Source: Stentor coeruleus
Taxonomy: Eukaryota > Ciliophora > Heterotrichea > Heterotrichida > Stentoridae
Reading direction: 5' to 3'
NCBI GenBank assembly: GCA_001970955.1
Contig: MPUH01000306.1
Span: 1 to 64,000 of the forward strand
DNA length: 64,000 nucleotides
Position numbers and translations under genes: made by a program. The notes beneath the pieces are model-generated. The model was not told where the DNA came from. It made no database searches and was given only the letters and a program-made list of their open reading frames with translations. Positions 52,103 to 62,626 of the stretch are shown here, piece after piece. Numbering within the stretch: the stretch's first letter is position 1; the number at the start of each line of letters is the position of its first letter.

Positions 52103-54090
52103 CTATCTAATAGAACTATTAGAGTTTTTAGGTATTTCATTCAATAATTTAAAAGCAGCCTGTTTAATTTCATAAGTTTTGCGACTCTCATTTATATTAG
52201 CATAACTAGCTATATACTGGAATTTAGAATTAGGCAAACTCATCAAGGGTACCAAATATTTAAGAAGCTCAATTTTGGCTAGTGTTTTTTTGGGTAAATC
52301 AGGCTTTATAGGATCAATTTTGAGAATTTCATCTATTGATTCATTTATATTTACGATTTTGCTCGTGATAAAAGTTTTGAAGGTATCTTGAGCTTTTTCT
52401 TTTAATTCATCATTAGAGTTTCCAGAATATTCAATGATAAATGGGAGGATATTTTTGATATATTGTGCGACATATTTATTTTTTTTGTAATCTAACTTAG
52501 GGGGAAGTATATTTATCAATAATTCAAGTAAATTCATAGATTCTAAAGCTACTGGTTCATATTTAATTGTATGATTTACGACTCCAAAAATACCAATGTA
52601 AATTTCACAGACAGAAAATTTTGAATTTAACCAAGAATATTTATCCGATAGTTCATTAAAAAGACTTTGAAGGCCTTTTTTTTTAACTTCTCGATTAGTT
52701 GAAAAAATTTGTTTGCATATATTTTCAGAGATAATATCAATAAAAGGCTTAGCTTGAATATCATAATCTAAACAAATAATTGGTTTATTTTTTTCATTAT
52801 ATATACACAAAAGTTTTTTCGAAAGCATTCTTATTTTATTTTTTTTTATATTTGGTCCAGTATATTCAAAAATTTGTACTCTATTGCTATCTGAAAATTT
52901 GACATCAAATGTTTCTATCATTCTTATAAGAAGTTCAAGACTGCCAATCAAATAATTTTCCTTGGTTTGATGATTATTTAAAAAGTCAAAAACATTTTTT
53001 AATGAGGCCTCCTTACTTACTAATTCACTTTCAGTCAATTTTAAATAGGTGGAATTAGCTTCATCTTTTACTATAGTTATTTTGCTACAAATTTGGAATA
53101 ATAGATTTTCCATTATAACTTTTACATATTCTAAAGAATCTCCAAAAAGGTAAATAGGTTTAGTAGATAAAGTAGATAAAGCATCGATAAATAAGCAAAG
53201 AAGTTTCATAGAATTTATAGAAACTTCTTGCATTGTATCTCTTGTTGTATATCTTACAGCTCCAAGAATTCCTGTGCATATTTGATTAGTTTCTAAATGA
53301 TTAAAAAATGTTTCTTTTCTAGATAACTCTCTAACAAGTTCTTCAAGCCCTTTTATTCTAAAGGTATGATCTTTAGAAAAAATCATCATACAAATCTTTT
53401 CAGTTATAAAATTAATAAAAGGTTTTGCATTTTCAGTATTATTTTTCTCCCAAGAGGTTCAGGCATTCTTTTATCCTCTTCCGGTGTTGTATTTCTTCCA
53501 AGAGGTTCAGGCACTTTTATCCTCTTCCGGTGTTGTATTTATTCCATTATAGAATCTTTGAGTAAGTTCATTAGAATTTCTTTGTTCCAAAATTTTTTTG
53601 CGCGTAGTTTCTAGAGGCGATAAACTTGCTGGTTTTTCACTCGAAACTTTTATAAATTTTATCCCAACTTGGTTAAACAGGTTTTTAACGTTAAGATGAC
53701 ACAGGGGCTTAACACTAGTTTTATGTATAAAGCTTCAGTATAAACTGACGAAATCTTTATTTCACCGTTTTTATTTTTCAATTTTTCACCTTTACCAAAA
53801 GTCATAAAATCCACAGATATCCATTCAAATTTGTCTGATGAAGGTATATTATTACTATCATGTGGCTTATATGAGAATATTTCTATACTGGATGGTATTT
53901 TATCTGGATGAGATTCTATACTGATTCTATTGATACTAACAATTTCTGAAAATTCAATAATGATTTCTTGAGGATAATTTGGTTCCCTATCACTTTGCCA
54001 GCCTTTTCCTTTTGAATAAAAAAGCTCATTTATTGGAAATTCATTGTCTTCGCTTGTACAAGTAATATTTTTAAAATTTAGATTCCTCAA
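52103..54090 (-). pseudogene. CEP104-like gene, broken
   Basis: The - strand shows the N-terminal jelly-roll/discoidin-like domain of CEP104 (SEDNEFPINELF, KGWQSDREPNYPQEIIIEF, ALYIKLVL, FNQVGIKFI) and then its TOG-type helical repeats (about 53390-52105; LEELVREL, ILGAVRYTTRD). CEP104 binds microtubule plus ends and ciliary tips. Lesions: no in-frame ATG precedes the domain (a TTG stands where the Met is expected, 54088-54090); a GT doublet is inserted (ACAC at 53699-53702 on +), shifting the frame; an imperfect tandem duplication of about 46 bp (53447-53540) shifts it again; and the zinc-finger C-terminus of CEP104 is absent. Without the two insertions the frame would be continuous. Confidence 0.75.
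53447..53540. repeat. Imperfect tandem duplication inside the CEP104-like gene
   Basis: Unit A 53447-53494 and unit B 53495-53540 share CAAGAGGTTCAGGCA and TATCCTCTTCCGGTGTTG. They differ by a 2-base gap and one or two substitutions. Not a multiple of three, so it breaks the reading frame. Confidence 0.9.
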
Positions 54091-55084
54091 TTTATTATTA
54101 TAAGACTCTGATATTTTTTTTAATTGTAATAGATATATAGCTTTGAAAAAAAATTAATAAAGATATTGATAATAACTATAGTTATTAAAGAAATCGATAA
54201 TAATTGTAATTTTTAAAGAACAGAGTGAAAAGCATAAACTGATTTTATAAATTTTATATAATTTATAAGGCCATAATATTTGAGATTTTGTAGACGTATT
54301 AGAAATGCTGAAAGAATTGGTTTATGGAATGAATTTGTTGAGATTTAGATTTGATATAAATAAATTTATTGCTTTTATGATCAAGGAGTTGGTGATGTAG
54401 ATAATTTTATCTTCCCGGTCTGACCTGTTTAATTTCACAATATTTTTTTGATGCCAAGGGTAAAAGAGCTTGAAGCACTGGAGTCAAATAGATTTACCTG
54501 GTTAAATAAAGTTGATGCTTCTTATATCAGATATCTACTTTCTAGTTTGAGTGGTCAATTTTCAAATCTAGACACTGGAAATACAGCCTTTACCCTGAAT
54601 GTCAAAAGTAAAGATCTGATTTCTATATCTATATTAAGTCCTATTCTTAGACATTTTATATTTAAGTGCATATATAATTTCCATAAAAATATTTAGATTA
54701 TGATGTATCAACTTTCTTAAATAATATCAAAATTTAGTTGAAATAATGCTTTATTTTAAAAGAGAAATTATAGCTGGTTTCTGTGTAAATAATTATCTTA
54801 GTGAAGTATATTAGGAATTTTATTATGATAAAGTTAATAATAGTGGGAAAAATACATGGGCTCTAAAGGATTATATTCCAAAATCAATCAAAATAATTTG
54901 TCTATTTTAAGGTTTTTATTTTTATTATTTCTTTTACGATAACTGTTAGTATGTTTTTCTATGAATTTTATCTTTGAATCAACAGTTTTTTTACAAAGGG
55001 TGATATTTGTTATTGATAAAAAATTTTTTTGCATCATATAAAAATATACAAGCCTGAAAATCTCAAATCTTAATAATAATTTAT
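54091..55084. other. Gene-poor region with a possible relic
   Basis: AT-rich, with no normal skew pattern. A frame of about 82 codons on + (54451-54696, MPRVKELEALESNRFTWLNK...) has coding-like composition in its first 60 residues, but no domain, no clear upstream tract and no neighbours that explain it. It may be a fragment of a lost gene. Short A/T repeats around GATAATAA (54150-54210). Confidence 0.35.
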
Positions 55085-55501
55085 ATGGGTGAAAGAGGTC
55101 TAGGTATTAAAAGCGAAGGCAACAAGCAAAACTGGGAAGAATCAGACTTTCCTATAGTCTGTACATCTTGTCTAGGTAGCAACAAATATCTCCGAATGAT
55201 GAAAACAAATTTTGATCGTGCTTGCAGAGTCTGTGACAGACCATTTACTGTGTTTCGTTGGAGACCTTCCATAAAAGAACGCTTTAAAAAAACTGAGATC
55301 TGTCAAGTCTGTGCAAAAACCAAACATGTTTGCCAAAGCTGTATAAACGATATAGAAACAGGTCAAGCTCTTCATGAACGTGATAACGAAATTCCTTTAG
55401 ATAACAAATTCGGAGCTCCAAAAGATATAGTAAATCGCGACTATTGGGCTTATATTAACTCTGAAAAAATTGCAGAACAAAAGGAAAAAGAAAAAAAATG
55501 A
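55085..55501 (+). CDS. RBM22/SLT11 (Ecm2) N-terminal part, apparently truncated
   Basis: 138 residues that match the N-terminal Zn-binding region of the spliceosomal protein RBM22 (yeast Ecm2/Slt11): NWEESDFPIVCTSCLGSN, ACRVCDRPFTVFRWRP, RFKKTEICQVCAKTKHVCQ, SCINDIETG. All the Cys pairs are present. RBM22 normally continues with a CCCH zinc finger and an RRM (about 420 residues in animals), which contact U6 and the intron. Here the frame ends at TGA (55499-55501) after a run of A, and no CCCH or RRM sequence is seen in any frame downstream. It is either a truncated gene/pseudogene or a short dedicated paralog. ATG start. Confidence 0.75.
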   Translation: MGERGLGIKSEGNKQNWEESDFPIVCTSCLGSNKYLRMMKTNFDRACRVCDRPFTVFRWRPSIKERFKKTEICQVCAKTKHVCQSCINDIETGQALHERDNEIPLDNKFGAPKDIVNRDYWAYINSEKIAEQKEKEKK

Positions 55502-56176
55502 AACTAAAGCTAAATAAAAATTCAGTTGTAAGTATAATGATTTAATATTAAGATCAGTTTTCAGTGGTTAAGAATGGTTTTTGTTAAAGTGTCAAAAATA
55601 ACAATTATAATAAGCTTTCAAGTCAAATTCAAAAAGTAGAGAAGGTAAAATTGATTATGATAGAAGATAATTTTTGGCATTTTAACAGAAAAACAAGTGC
55701 ATCACAACGAAATATAGATTTATTGTCAGGCTAACTAATAGGAAAATTTTCGATTGCATATCTTTCACCTAGTCAAGAGGTTGCTCGCTAGAAACAAAAA
55801 AACTGATAGAAAGTGGGAATACAATGCTGAAAATCTATAAAAAAGACCTTTGGCTTATCTTAAAATCTCCAAACTGAAAACCTTGAAAACTCAAGAAGCC
55901 ATTCAGAGAATAGATTAAAAGTGGAGTTTTTGAAGCTATTAGAAAAGACCCAAGTTATAAAAAGAAGGTTTGAACTTAATCTCTCGTTAAGGTTAGAATT
56001 TTTATGGGCATTAAGACTTTTAATACCCAGTACCCAAGATTAAGAAACTCACTGTCAAGAAAAGAAAAGATTTTTAATGCTTCTGCATATTAAAATATAG
56101 TAATAGACGTTAATTATACTCAGAATATGATAGATACCAGATAAGATATAGGAATTTTAGCGGTAATATATAAGAA
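55502..56176. other. Noncoding stretch after the RBM22-like fragment
   Basis: A/G-rich with stops in all frames. Short coding-like snatches (for example around 55915-55970) do not add up to a domain. It may be decayed 3' half of the RBM22-like gene, but no CCCH (C-x7/8-C-x5-C-x3-H) or RNP motif survives to prove it. Confidence 0.35.
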
Positions 56177-56913
56177 ATGGAAACTCAGAAAATATCATTA
56201 TATGAGCTTATTGGGGTAAGTAAACAAGCGACACAAGCTGAGATCACAAAAGCTTATAGGATCATGGCTTTAAGAGTACATCCAGACAAGAACCCAGGGG
56301 ATTTCGAAAATGCTCAGAAAAATTTCCAAAAACTTAACGAGGCTTACAATATCCTCAGCGACCCTAAGAAAAAGCTCCTTTACGACCAAACAGGTGAAAC
56401 TGAAGCTAGTGATGAATTCTTTGAAGCATATGAATATTATAGAGGATTATATATGGAAAGCTCAGCATGAAAGATATTGATAATTTCGCGGCTAAATATA
56501 AAGACTCTTCAGAAGAAATTGAAGATATTGTCAGATTTTATTTAGAAAAAAACGGAGATATGAAAGATATCTTACATTGTGTGCCTTTATCTGAAAGAGC
56601 TGATTTACCAAGGTTTTGGAATATTTTAGATGAATTAATTCAAGCTAAAAAATTACCTAAAAGCAGAAAATATGAAGCGTCTAAGAAAAAAGTTAAGGAT
56701 ATTAAAGAAGAAAAAGAGATTGTTGAGACTGATAAAAAAAAAAAAGGTGAACCTGATGAAAATATGTTGGCTTTGATAAGGAAGATTAAAGGAAAACAGA
56801 ATAACCCTGATGAGTTTTTTAATAACCTTGAAGAGAAGTATGGGAAAAAAACTGAGAAAAAAACTGAGAAAAAAACTGTGAAAAAAACACTGAAGAAAAG
56901 GAAAATTAAATAA
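56177..56913 (+). CDS. DNAJC9-like J-domain protein, frame broken by a 2-nt insertion
   Basis: Two overlapping frames (56177-56470 and about 56443-56913) form one protein of the DNAJC9 type, an Hsp70 co-chaperone that also handles histones H3-H4. The J-domain (about 6-75) has the HPD motif (VHPDKNPGD) and [17 protein letters not shown]. The family-specific region follows (YYRGLY | [15 protein letters not shown]), then [20 protein letters not shown] and a Lys-rich tail ([15 protein letters not shown]). Homologs read straight through this junction. Here an extra AT in TTATATATGG (56447-56455) shifts the frame and leads to TGA at 56468. No GT...AG intron of fitting length exists. Possible pseudogene, assembly error or unusual decoding. 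Confidence 0.75.
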
Positions 56914-57105
56914 TCTAAATCTTAAAGATCTAAAAAACCCTTTGCATAAAATCTTCCATCTCCATACCTAAACTTTCACATATATTATAATCTTATTATA
57001 TAAACTCTATTTACACAATTTATAAACCCACTATCATATAAATATATACTTTTACGCAAACATATTTTTTCATCTAATCTATTTCTTTTAACTACTTAAA
57101 TGATC

Positions 57106-60100
57106 CTATTCCATTTTACTCCCTGCCTCAATTTTCGTGTTTAAAAACCAAATCGCTGATGACGGAACTAATCTAAAAGCAATCCCAAACACCAAACTCC
57201 CAGCACCAATACATAAACAAAAAAAATGTTGTTGTATCGATAAAGGTGAGAATTGGAATAACTGGCCACCAAACTGAACAACACAAATCTGGAAGCTAAT
57301 TTCTAACAGTACAATAAAAATTTGTTTTTTTGATAAATTGTTAAAAACATTAAATTCAGTTGATATAATCTCCCTACAGCTTATTTCATTAAATATCTGC
57401 ATCATTATAAATGCATTAAATAATATAGTAAATTTATACACCTGAGGTAGTTGACTACAGATTTGATTTTCAATTTCTATAACATGGTCTTCATTATTTA
57501 TCTCACTATGGCACTTTTGATTAAAACTATTGATATTATAATCATATATAAATTTATCAATAGTTATTAATATATAAAACAACCAAAAAAGCTGATAAAT
57601 TACTTGTCCAAAAATATTTTTTTGTATATCCTGAGTAATAAGTGAATCATTTATATTAACCGGTTTAGATTTTAATAAACACTTTTTAGGAAACTCATCA
57701 ATCAAAGCTAAAGGAGCTAAAATATCTAAAATCAAACTAAACCAAAGCATTTGAATAGTAGTTATAGGAGAAACTTTAAGGAAAATAACTCCAACAAAGT
57801 TGATTATCAAAAATACAATAACCGCAGTTAAATGGAATTGAATAATTTTGCCAATAAAATCATAAACATTCCTACTCCAAAGAACAGATTTAGTTATTGA
57901 ATCGAAACCATTAGAAATTATAATATCAGAATTTGATTGAGTTATTTGATTGCTATAATTAGTAGATAATCTAACAGTTGCTTCATCAAAAGCTGAAATA
58001 TCACTATTATCAAGACCTGTAACAGCAACAATTTCTTTAAGTTGATTAAGTCCAGTTACAAATAAAAGTTTATCTTCAGGTGTACATCTTGCAAGAACTT
58101 TAAGTTTAATTGCTATTTCTTTAAAAACTTCAAAATTTTGGACAACATTTTTTTTTTCATTTAATAAACGAAAACTAAGGATTTTACCAACTCTATTTCG
58201 AAATTGTTCTCCAGTTAAAACTATATCATCATTATTACAAGTATAGTTTTTATCTATAATATTACATTGTTTAGCTATTGCTATAGCTGTTTCAGGATGT
58301 TCTCCTGTGACAATTCTTATAGTTATTCCAGCATTTTGACAACATTTAATAGTATCGCTAATTTCAGGTTTTATTTGATCTTGGATACCAAAAATCCCTA
58401 ATAAAATCATTTTCCTTTCTAATGCTTGAATATTTGGAGTTCCATCTGTATTGAAAAACTTAGATGTATTCCTTTTATTAACTTTTTTATAAGCAAAACC
58501 TAAAGTTCTATAGGTTTCTATAGCAAATTTCGATATAACTTCGGTTTTTATTAACACTTTTTCTTCAGCGTCAAGTTCATGAGTATGTCCACCTTTGCTC
58601 ACATATTTAGAACACATGTCTAGAATATACTCAGAAGCACCTTTTATGAATATATAAATAGTACCACTTTCTTCAACTATTGTGTACATTTTTTTATGAT
58701 TAGGATTGAATGGGATTTGAAAAATTATTTTTTCTTTGTTTCTGATGTTTTTATAATCAAAACCCCATTCCTTAGCAAGTTTTAATAATGATAACTCTAT
58801 TCGGCTACTTGTGGGAAAATCTTCATTATCTGTTAGTTCGTAATCAGATGTTGTGTTATGGCAAAAATGCCAGCCAAGATAATTTATAACTTCTTGGTCT
58901 ATATCATTTTTGTCTGTGTTATTGAAAATATTATCTTTGCCGATACACATTGACACAACTTTCATATCGGTTTTTGTTAAAAATTCAGTTTTGTCTGTAC
59001 AGATAGTTGTTACTTGGCTTAAGTTTTCTAATGTATTTAAGCGTTTGACTTTTATGTTGTTATTTTTCATTTTATCAATTGAGAAAGCTAGGCTTGATGC
59101 TAAAATAAGAGGGAGAGTTTCAGGTATGGAAGTTATAAGACATGCAATAGAGATCATAAAACATTTAGTTATACCTTGAAGATTATCGTATTTCCTCCCA
59201 TTCTTTATAATATCATAAATTTGGTATCCAAAAAGCATTAAAAATGTGAAAATAACTATAATAAGACTTAGCTTGGCAATGGGCAAAACAGTATTCTCAA
59301 TTTTATGATTTAATTGAGTCTCCTCGCTTTCTGAGAGTTCAATATTTTCTATATTTCTACTAAGTAAGGAATTTGTCCCTACAGCTAGAACAACAGCAAC
59401 AGCTTTACCACCAGAAATTTTAGATCCACTTAAAAGAAAAGGGAAATTTTCTGCATCTTTTTTATTAGGTTCTATTTCTCCACATACATCAAATTCATCA
59501 GTAAATAAATCTTCTGAACTTATAATAAGGGCATCAACCAAAAGAGCACAAGTTTTTTTAATTTTGATAATATCGCCAACTACTAAATCAAAACTTGAAA
59601 TTGAAATTTCTTTACCATCTCTGATTACAGTAACTTTCCTTGTTTGTGAAAAATTATTAAAATCCTTAAGTTTTTGATATTCTAAATAGTTTTTGATTGA
59701 AGTTGCCAGAATTATTATAAAAATAATTGTAAGAATGCCAACACCTTCATACCAGCCATTTTTTGGATCTTTTATAATCCCAAAAGCTAGATACAATATA
59801 ACAAAGGCAATTAAAATAACCAAAGTAATATCTCCAAAGCATTCTTTTACAAATTCTTTAAATATTCTGGTTTCTAAGGTTTTAAAATTGTTATTACCAA
59901 AGCAGGCTTTTCTAATTTCTATAGAAGAAGATGATATACCTTTTTCAGCATCAGTTTTTAAAGTTGATAAAAGAGCAGATACACCATCATATTTTTTTTT
60001 GATTTGGTTTAAACTGATTCCATTGTGAATATTATCAACATTGAATAAATCACTGAATAAAATTTACGATAGTTCGCAAGCCTTGACTATAAAACTATCA

Positions 60101-60150
60101 GGCTTTAAATCTTTCTCATCAGAAAATACTTTTGAGCTAAGATCATTCAT
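57106..60150 (-). CDS. P-type Ca-ATPase (PMCA-like) with degenerate catalytic motifs
   Basis: Removing the 15-nt intron GTAAATTTTATTCAG (60053-60067) joins an ATG exon (60068-60150) to the long frame. The exons total 3030 nt, 1009 residues. It aligns with plasma-membrane calcium pumps throughout: N-terminal YDGVSALLSTLKTDAEKGI, TM1-2, actuator, P- and N-domains (IKGASEYIL, Lys498; ARCTPEDKLLFV) and the C-terminal TMs (QMLWFSLILDILAPLAL). Catalytic motifs are altered: DKTGTLT is DKTEFLT (Asp381 kept), TGES is CGEI (218-221), PEGLP is PETLP, MVTGD is IVTGE, and TGDGxNDAPAL is TGLDNSDISAF (706-716), losing the Mg-binding Asp. The TM6 Asn is Ser. Pumping seems doubtful. TAG or TAA end: the frame stops just upstream of a C-rich spacer. 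Confidence 0.88.
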
Positions 60151-61022
60151 ATTATTATATATTTCAATATCCTAATGAAATACTGATAATTAAATATCTA
60201 GGTTTTAAACTTAAAGGAAATATGAGTATAAGAGAATTGAAAAAGCCTTTTGGTTAATAAAAGGTTTACTGGTCTAGTTGATTAAATATATATGATTTTA
60301 TTTTATGTTGCTTGCTTTCCAATTAGACTTTTTATCAATACTTTTTAAGTGACTTCATCACAGAGTTTATTTTTGTATTGAAAATATTATGCTTATATTC
60401 TAGCAGAAAACATTTAACAACTTTATAGTTCATAGCAAGGTAGGTTATGAAAATGAATTTCTGTAAGAAATCTTAAAGTTATTAAATTTCTACCTTAAAA
60501 ACCAAACAATTATAGCTTAGACTTTTGGTTTTCTTAAAACTTTTACTGATTAAATATTCGGCCTGAAACGAATATCAGACTTGATGATTTTCAGAACCAA
60601 TTCTTTATAAAAAAATATGATCAAAGTAGATGGATGCCAGTATCTATTTTCTATTACACTAAAGATTATTTTAAATCAGATTAATATTTCATATATTATC
60701 ATATCTATAGTCTACTTAAATGATTCATGATAATCCTAACGATTTCCTAGCATTAAATTATAACAAAAAATTCTACTAAATAGCCCTTTACATCAAAAAA
60801 GTATACAACAAATACTTTCGCCAGCTAAATTTTTATTTATCTTCTCTTAAAAATCATAACAATTCACATCCATCAACAATTTTTCCCAACTAAAATCTAA
60901 TCATACAAAATCTCACAAGCCAACTTTTATAATCCTTTAACTCGAAGTTTCTTAAAACTTTCCCTATCTTCACAAATTATTTCTAAACACTTTATCCTAT
61001 ACTTTTATTATTAACTGATTTT
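60151..61022. other. Spacer, possibly with a relic
   Basis: No complete gene. Mixed G-containing DNA to about 60600, C/A-rich and G-poor 60680-61010. A short coding-like snatch on + (about 60603-60684, FIKKYDQSRWMPVSIFYY) is bounded by stops and may be a decayed fragment. Confidence 0.35.
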
Positions 61023-61571
61023 CTAATCATCATCATCATCATCACAGTCAACTTCATGATGTTTATTACCAACATGTCTTTCCGCGATATCTCTCTTACC
61101 AAATTTCTTAAAACAAATCTTACACTTGAACTTCCCATCAACAACTTCAATATTATTGTCAATAAATTCTTTATAAGATTTCATTTCATCTTCTCCAACA
61201 CTTTCACCACTTTCACTTGACTTATGCATATCCGCAAACATCCCCATAGCAAAAAGTGGTCCTAAGAATTCCATTCCAGACTAAGTAAATATTACAGGAA
61301 ATCCTAAATCTCTAAAAAAGTCAGGGTCTAAAAATGCCATAAAGTCATCAAAATCAATAACATCATCTTCAGTAATTCCATGGTCATAATTATACTTTTT
61401 TTCTGGGTCAATAAGTATAGAATAAGCATGTGTGAGTTCTTGAAACTTTTGCTTTGCATTAGGACTAGGATTTTTATCTGGGTGATATTGAAGAGCTAAA
61501 CGTCTGTAAGCTGATTTTATTTCCTGCTCAGATGCATTTTTCCCAACACCCAGAACCTGGTATAAATCCAT
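61023..61571 (-). CDS. Small J-domain protein with C-terminal C2H2 zinc finger
   Basis: Two frames are joined by the 15-nt intron GTAATATTTACTTAG (61281-61295). The exons total 534 nt, 177 residues. The N-terminal J-domain (1-68: [37 protein letters not shown]) has the HPD motif that stimulates Hsp70. It continues through an acidic, Phe/Asp-rich segment and Met/Gly-rich stretch to a C2H2 finger (about 143-168: [18 protein letters not shown]) and ends with an Asp run. The J-domain plus JAZ-like finger recalls DNAJC21/JJJ1 of ribosome biogenesis, but this protein is much shorter. ATG at 61571. Confidence 0.85.
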
Positions 61572-61589
61572 TTATTATATGTAAAATCA

Positions 61590-62594
61590 CTAGTTTTTAA
61601 TAAAGTATAAATTTTCTCCTGTTGTACGGCTACAGTTGCGTATATCTGAAGCTTTAAAACCATAAAAGATCCACTTATCAAAATCTAAATCTAAACCTTG
61701 AATATCGTTTTCAAGAGCTAAAAAATTCCTATAACCTTTTGTGATAATTTTTATATATAAAGACTTCCTGTTATTAGAAATGTTGCAAAATCCACCAAAA
61801 TGACTGAATTTTTTCCAGAAATCATCGAGGTCATCTTCATGCTTAAAAGATATCATTTTTATATCAGAATTTTTGATAAGTTCAGATAGATCTGGTTTAG
61901 ATAACTCAGACATTTGAAAGATGTTGTTTTTTACAGGGAAATTCACTTTAACTTTTTCTTTAGTGTCTTGTATATCTTGTGTATTTATCGATAGAAAATT
62001 AGCATCAGGGAATTTTGTTAAGAGATTTTGTTGTATTCTCCTATATAAACCTTACACAGGGATTGAGTCAAAAACAAATAATCCTGGATTTGTGATAAAA
62101 ATGTCTGAGGAATAAGCTGGGGTAGTAACTAAAATATCATAAACATTCCAGTTCATTGATTTTTGCCTAAAGTCATCACTGTATTTTTCTTTGATTTCCC
62201 TGATACTTAATTCTCTCATATATTTCGTCATACCAACTAATTCAGCAATACTATTTGATCTAAAAACTTGAAGCTCTGGGGCTAATTTTCTTATAAGTGT
62301 ATATACTGAGAACATCATTTCAATATGTGGAACTACAATAACAACTCCATGTTGAGAAGGTTTTTCAAGTTTCCGAGTTTCAAACAGCTTTTCAAAACTT
62401 TGATCATTAGCATAATCTATAAGAAAACCACTTCTAGTTTTTTTTATATGGTTGATCATAGGCTTCATATACATTAAAGTTCTATGAACTCCAATATTCC
62501 CTAGTATTTGTAAAGATTTCTTATTAGTTATAGCTGAGTAGATACTGTTTGGAACATTTATCTTACTCGCTATTTCTAAAAGATTTTTATACAT
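61590..62594 (-). CDS. DEAD-box-helicase-like protein, strongly degenerate
   Basis: Two frames are joined by the 15-nt intron GTAAGGTTTATATAG (62041-62055). The exons total 990 nt, 329 residues. Faint but ordered DEAD-box landmarks are visible: IYSAITNKKSLQILGNIG at the start, VVIVVPHIEMMFSVYTLI (motif Ia position), YDILVTTPAYSSDIF (Ib), LFVFDSIPV (motif II position, DEAD replaced by DSIP), and near the end IRNCSRTTGENLYFI (motif VI position, HRxGRTGR). No Walker A GKT is present. It is most likely a non-catalytic relative of RNA helicases. Assignment rests on motif order and is less sure than for the genes at 39141 and 40591. ATG at 62594. Confidence 0.6.
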
Positions 62595-62626
62595 TATTTT
62601 TACTTTTTATCATGAATTACTAAAAT

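Noticed and set aside
56467-56470. ATGA stop/start overlap in the DNAJC9-like gene, resembling bacterial translational coupling
   Set aside because: This is a eukaryote, and the homology runs continuously across the junction once the extra TA is ignored, so it is one gene with a frameshift, not two coupled genes.
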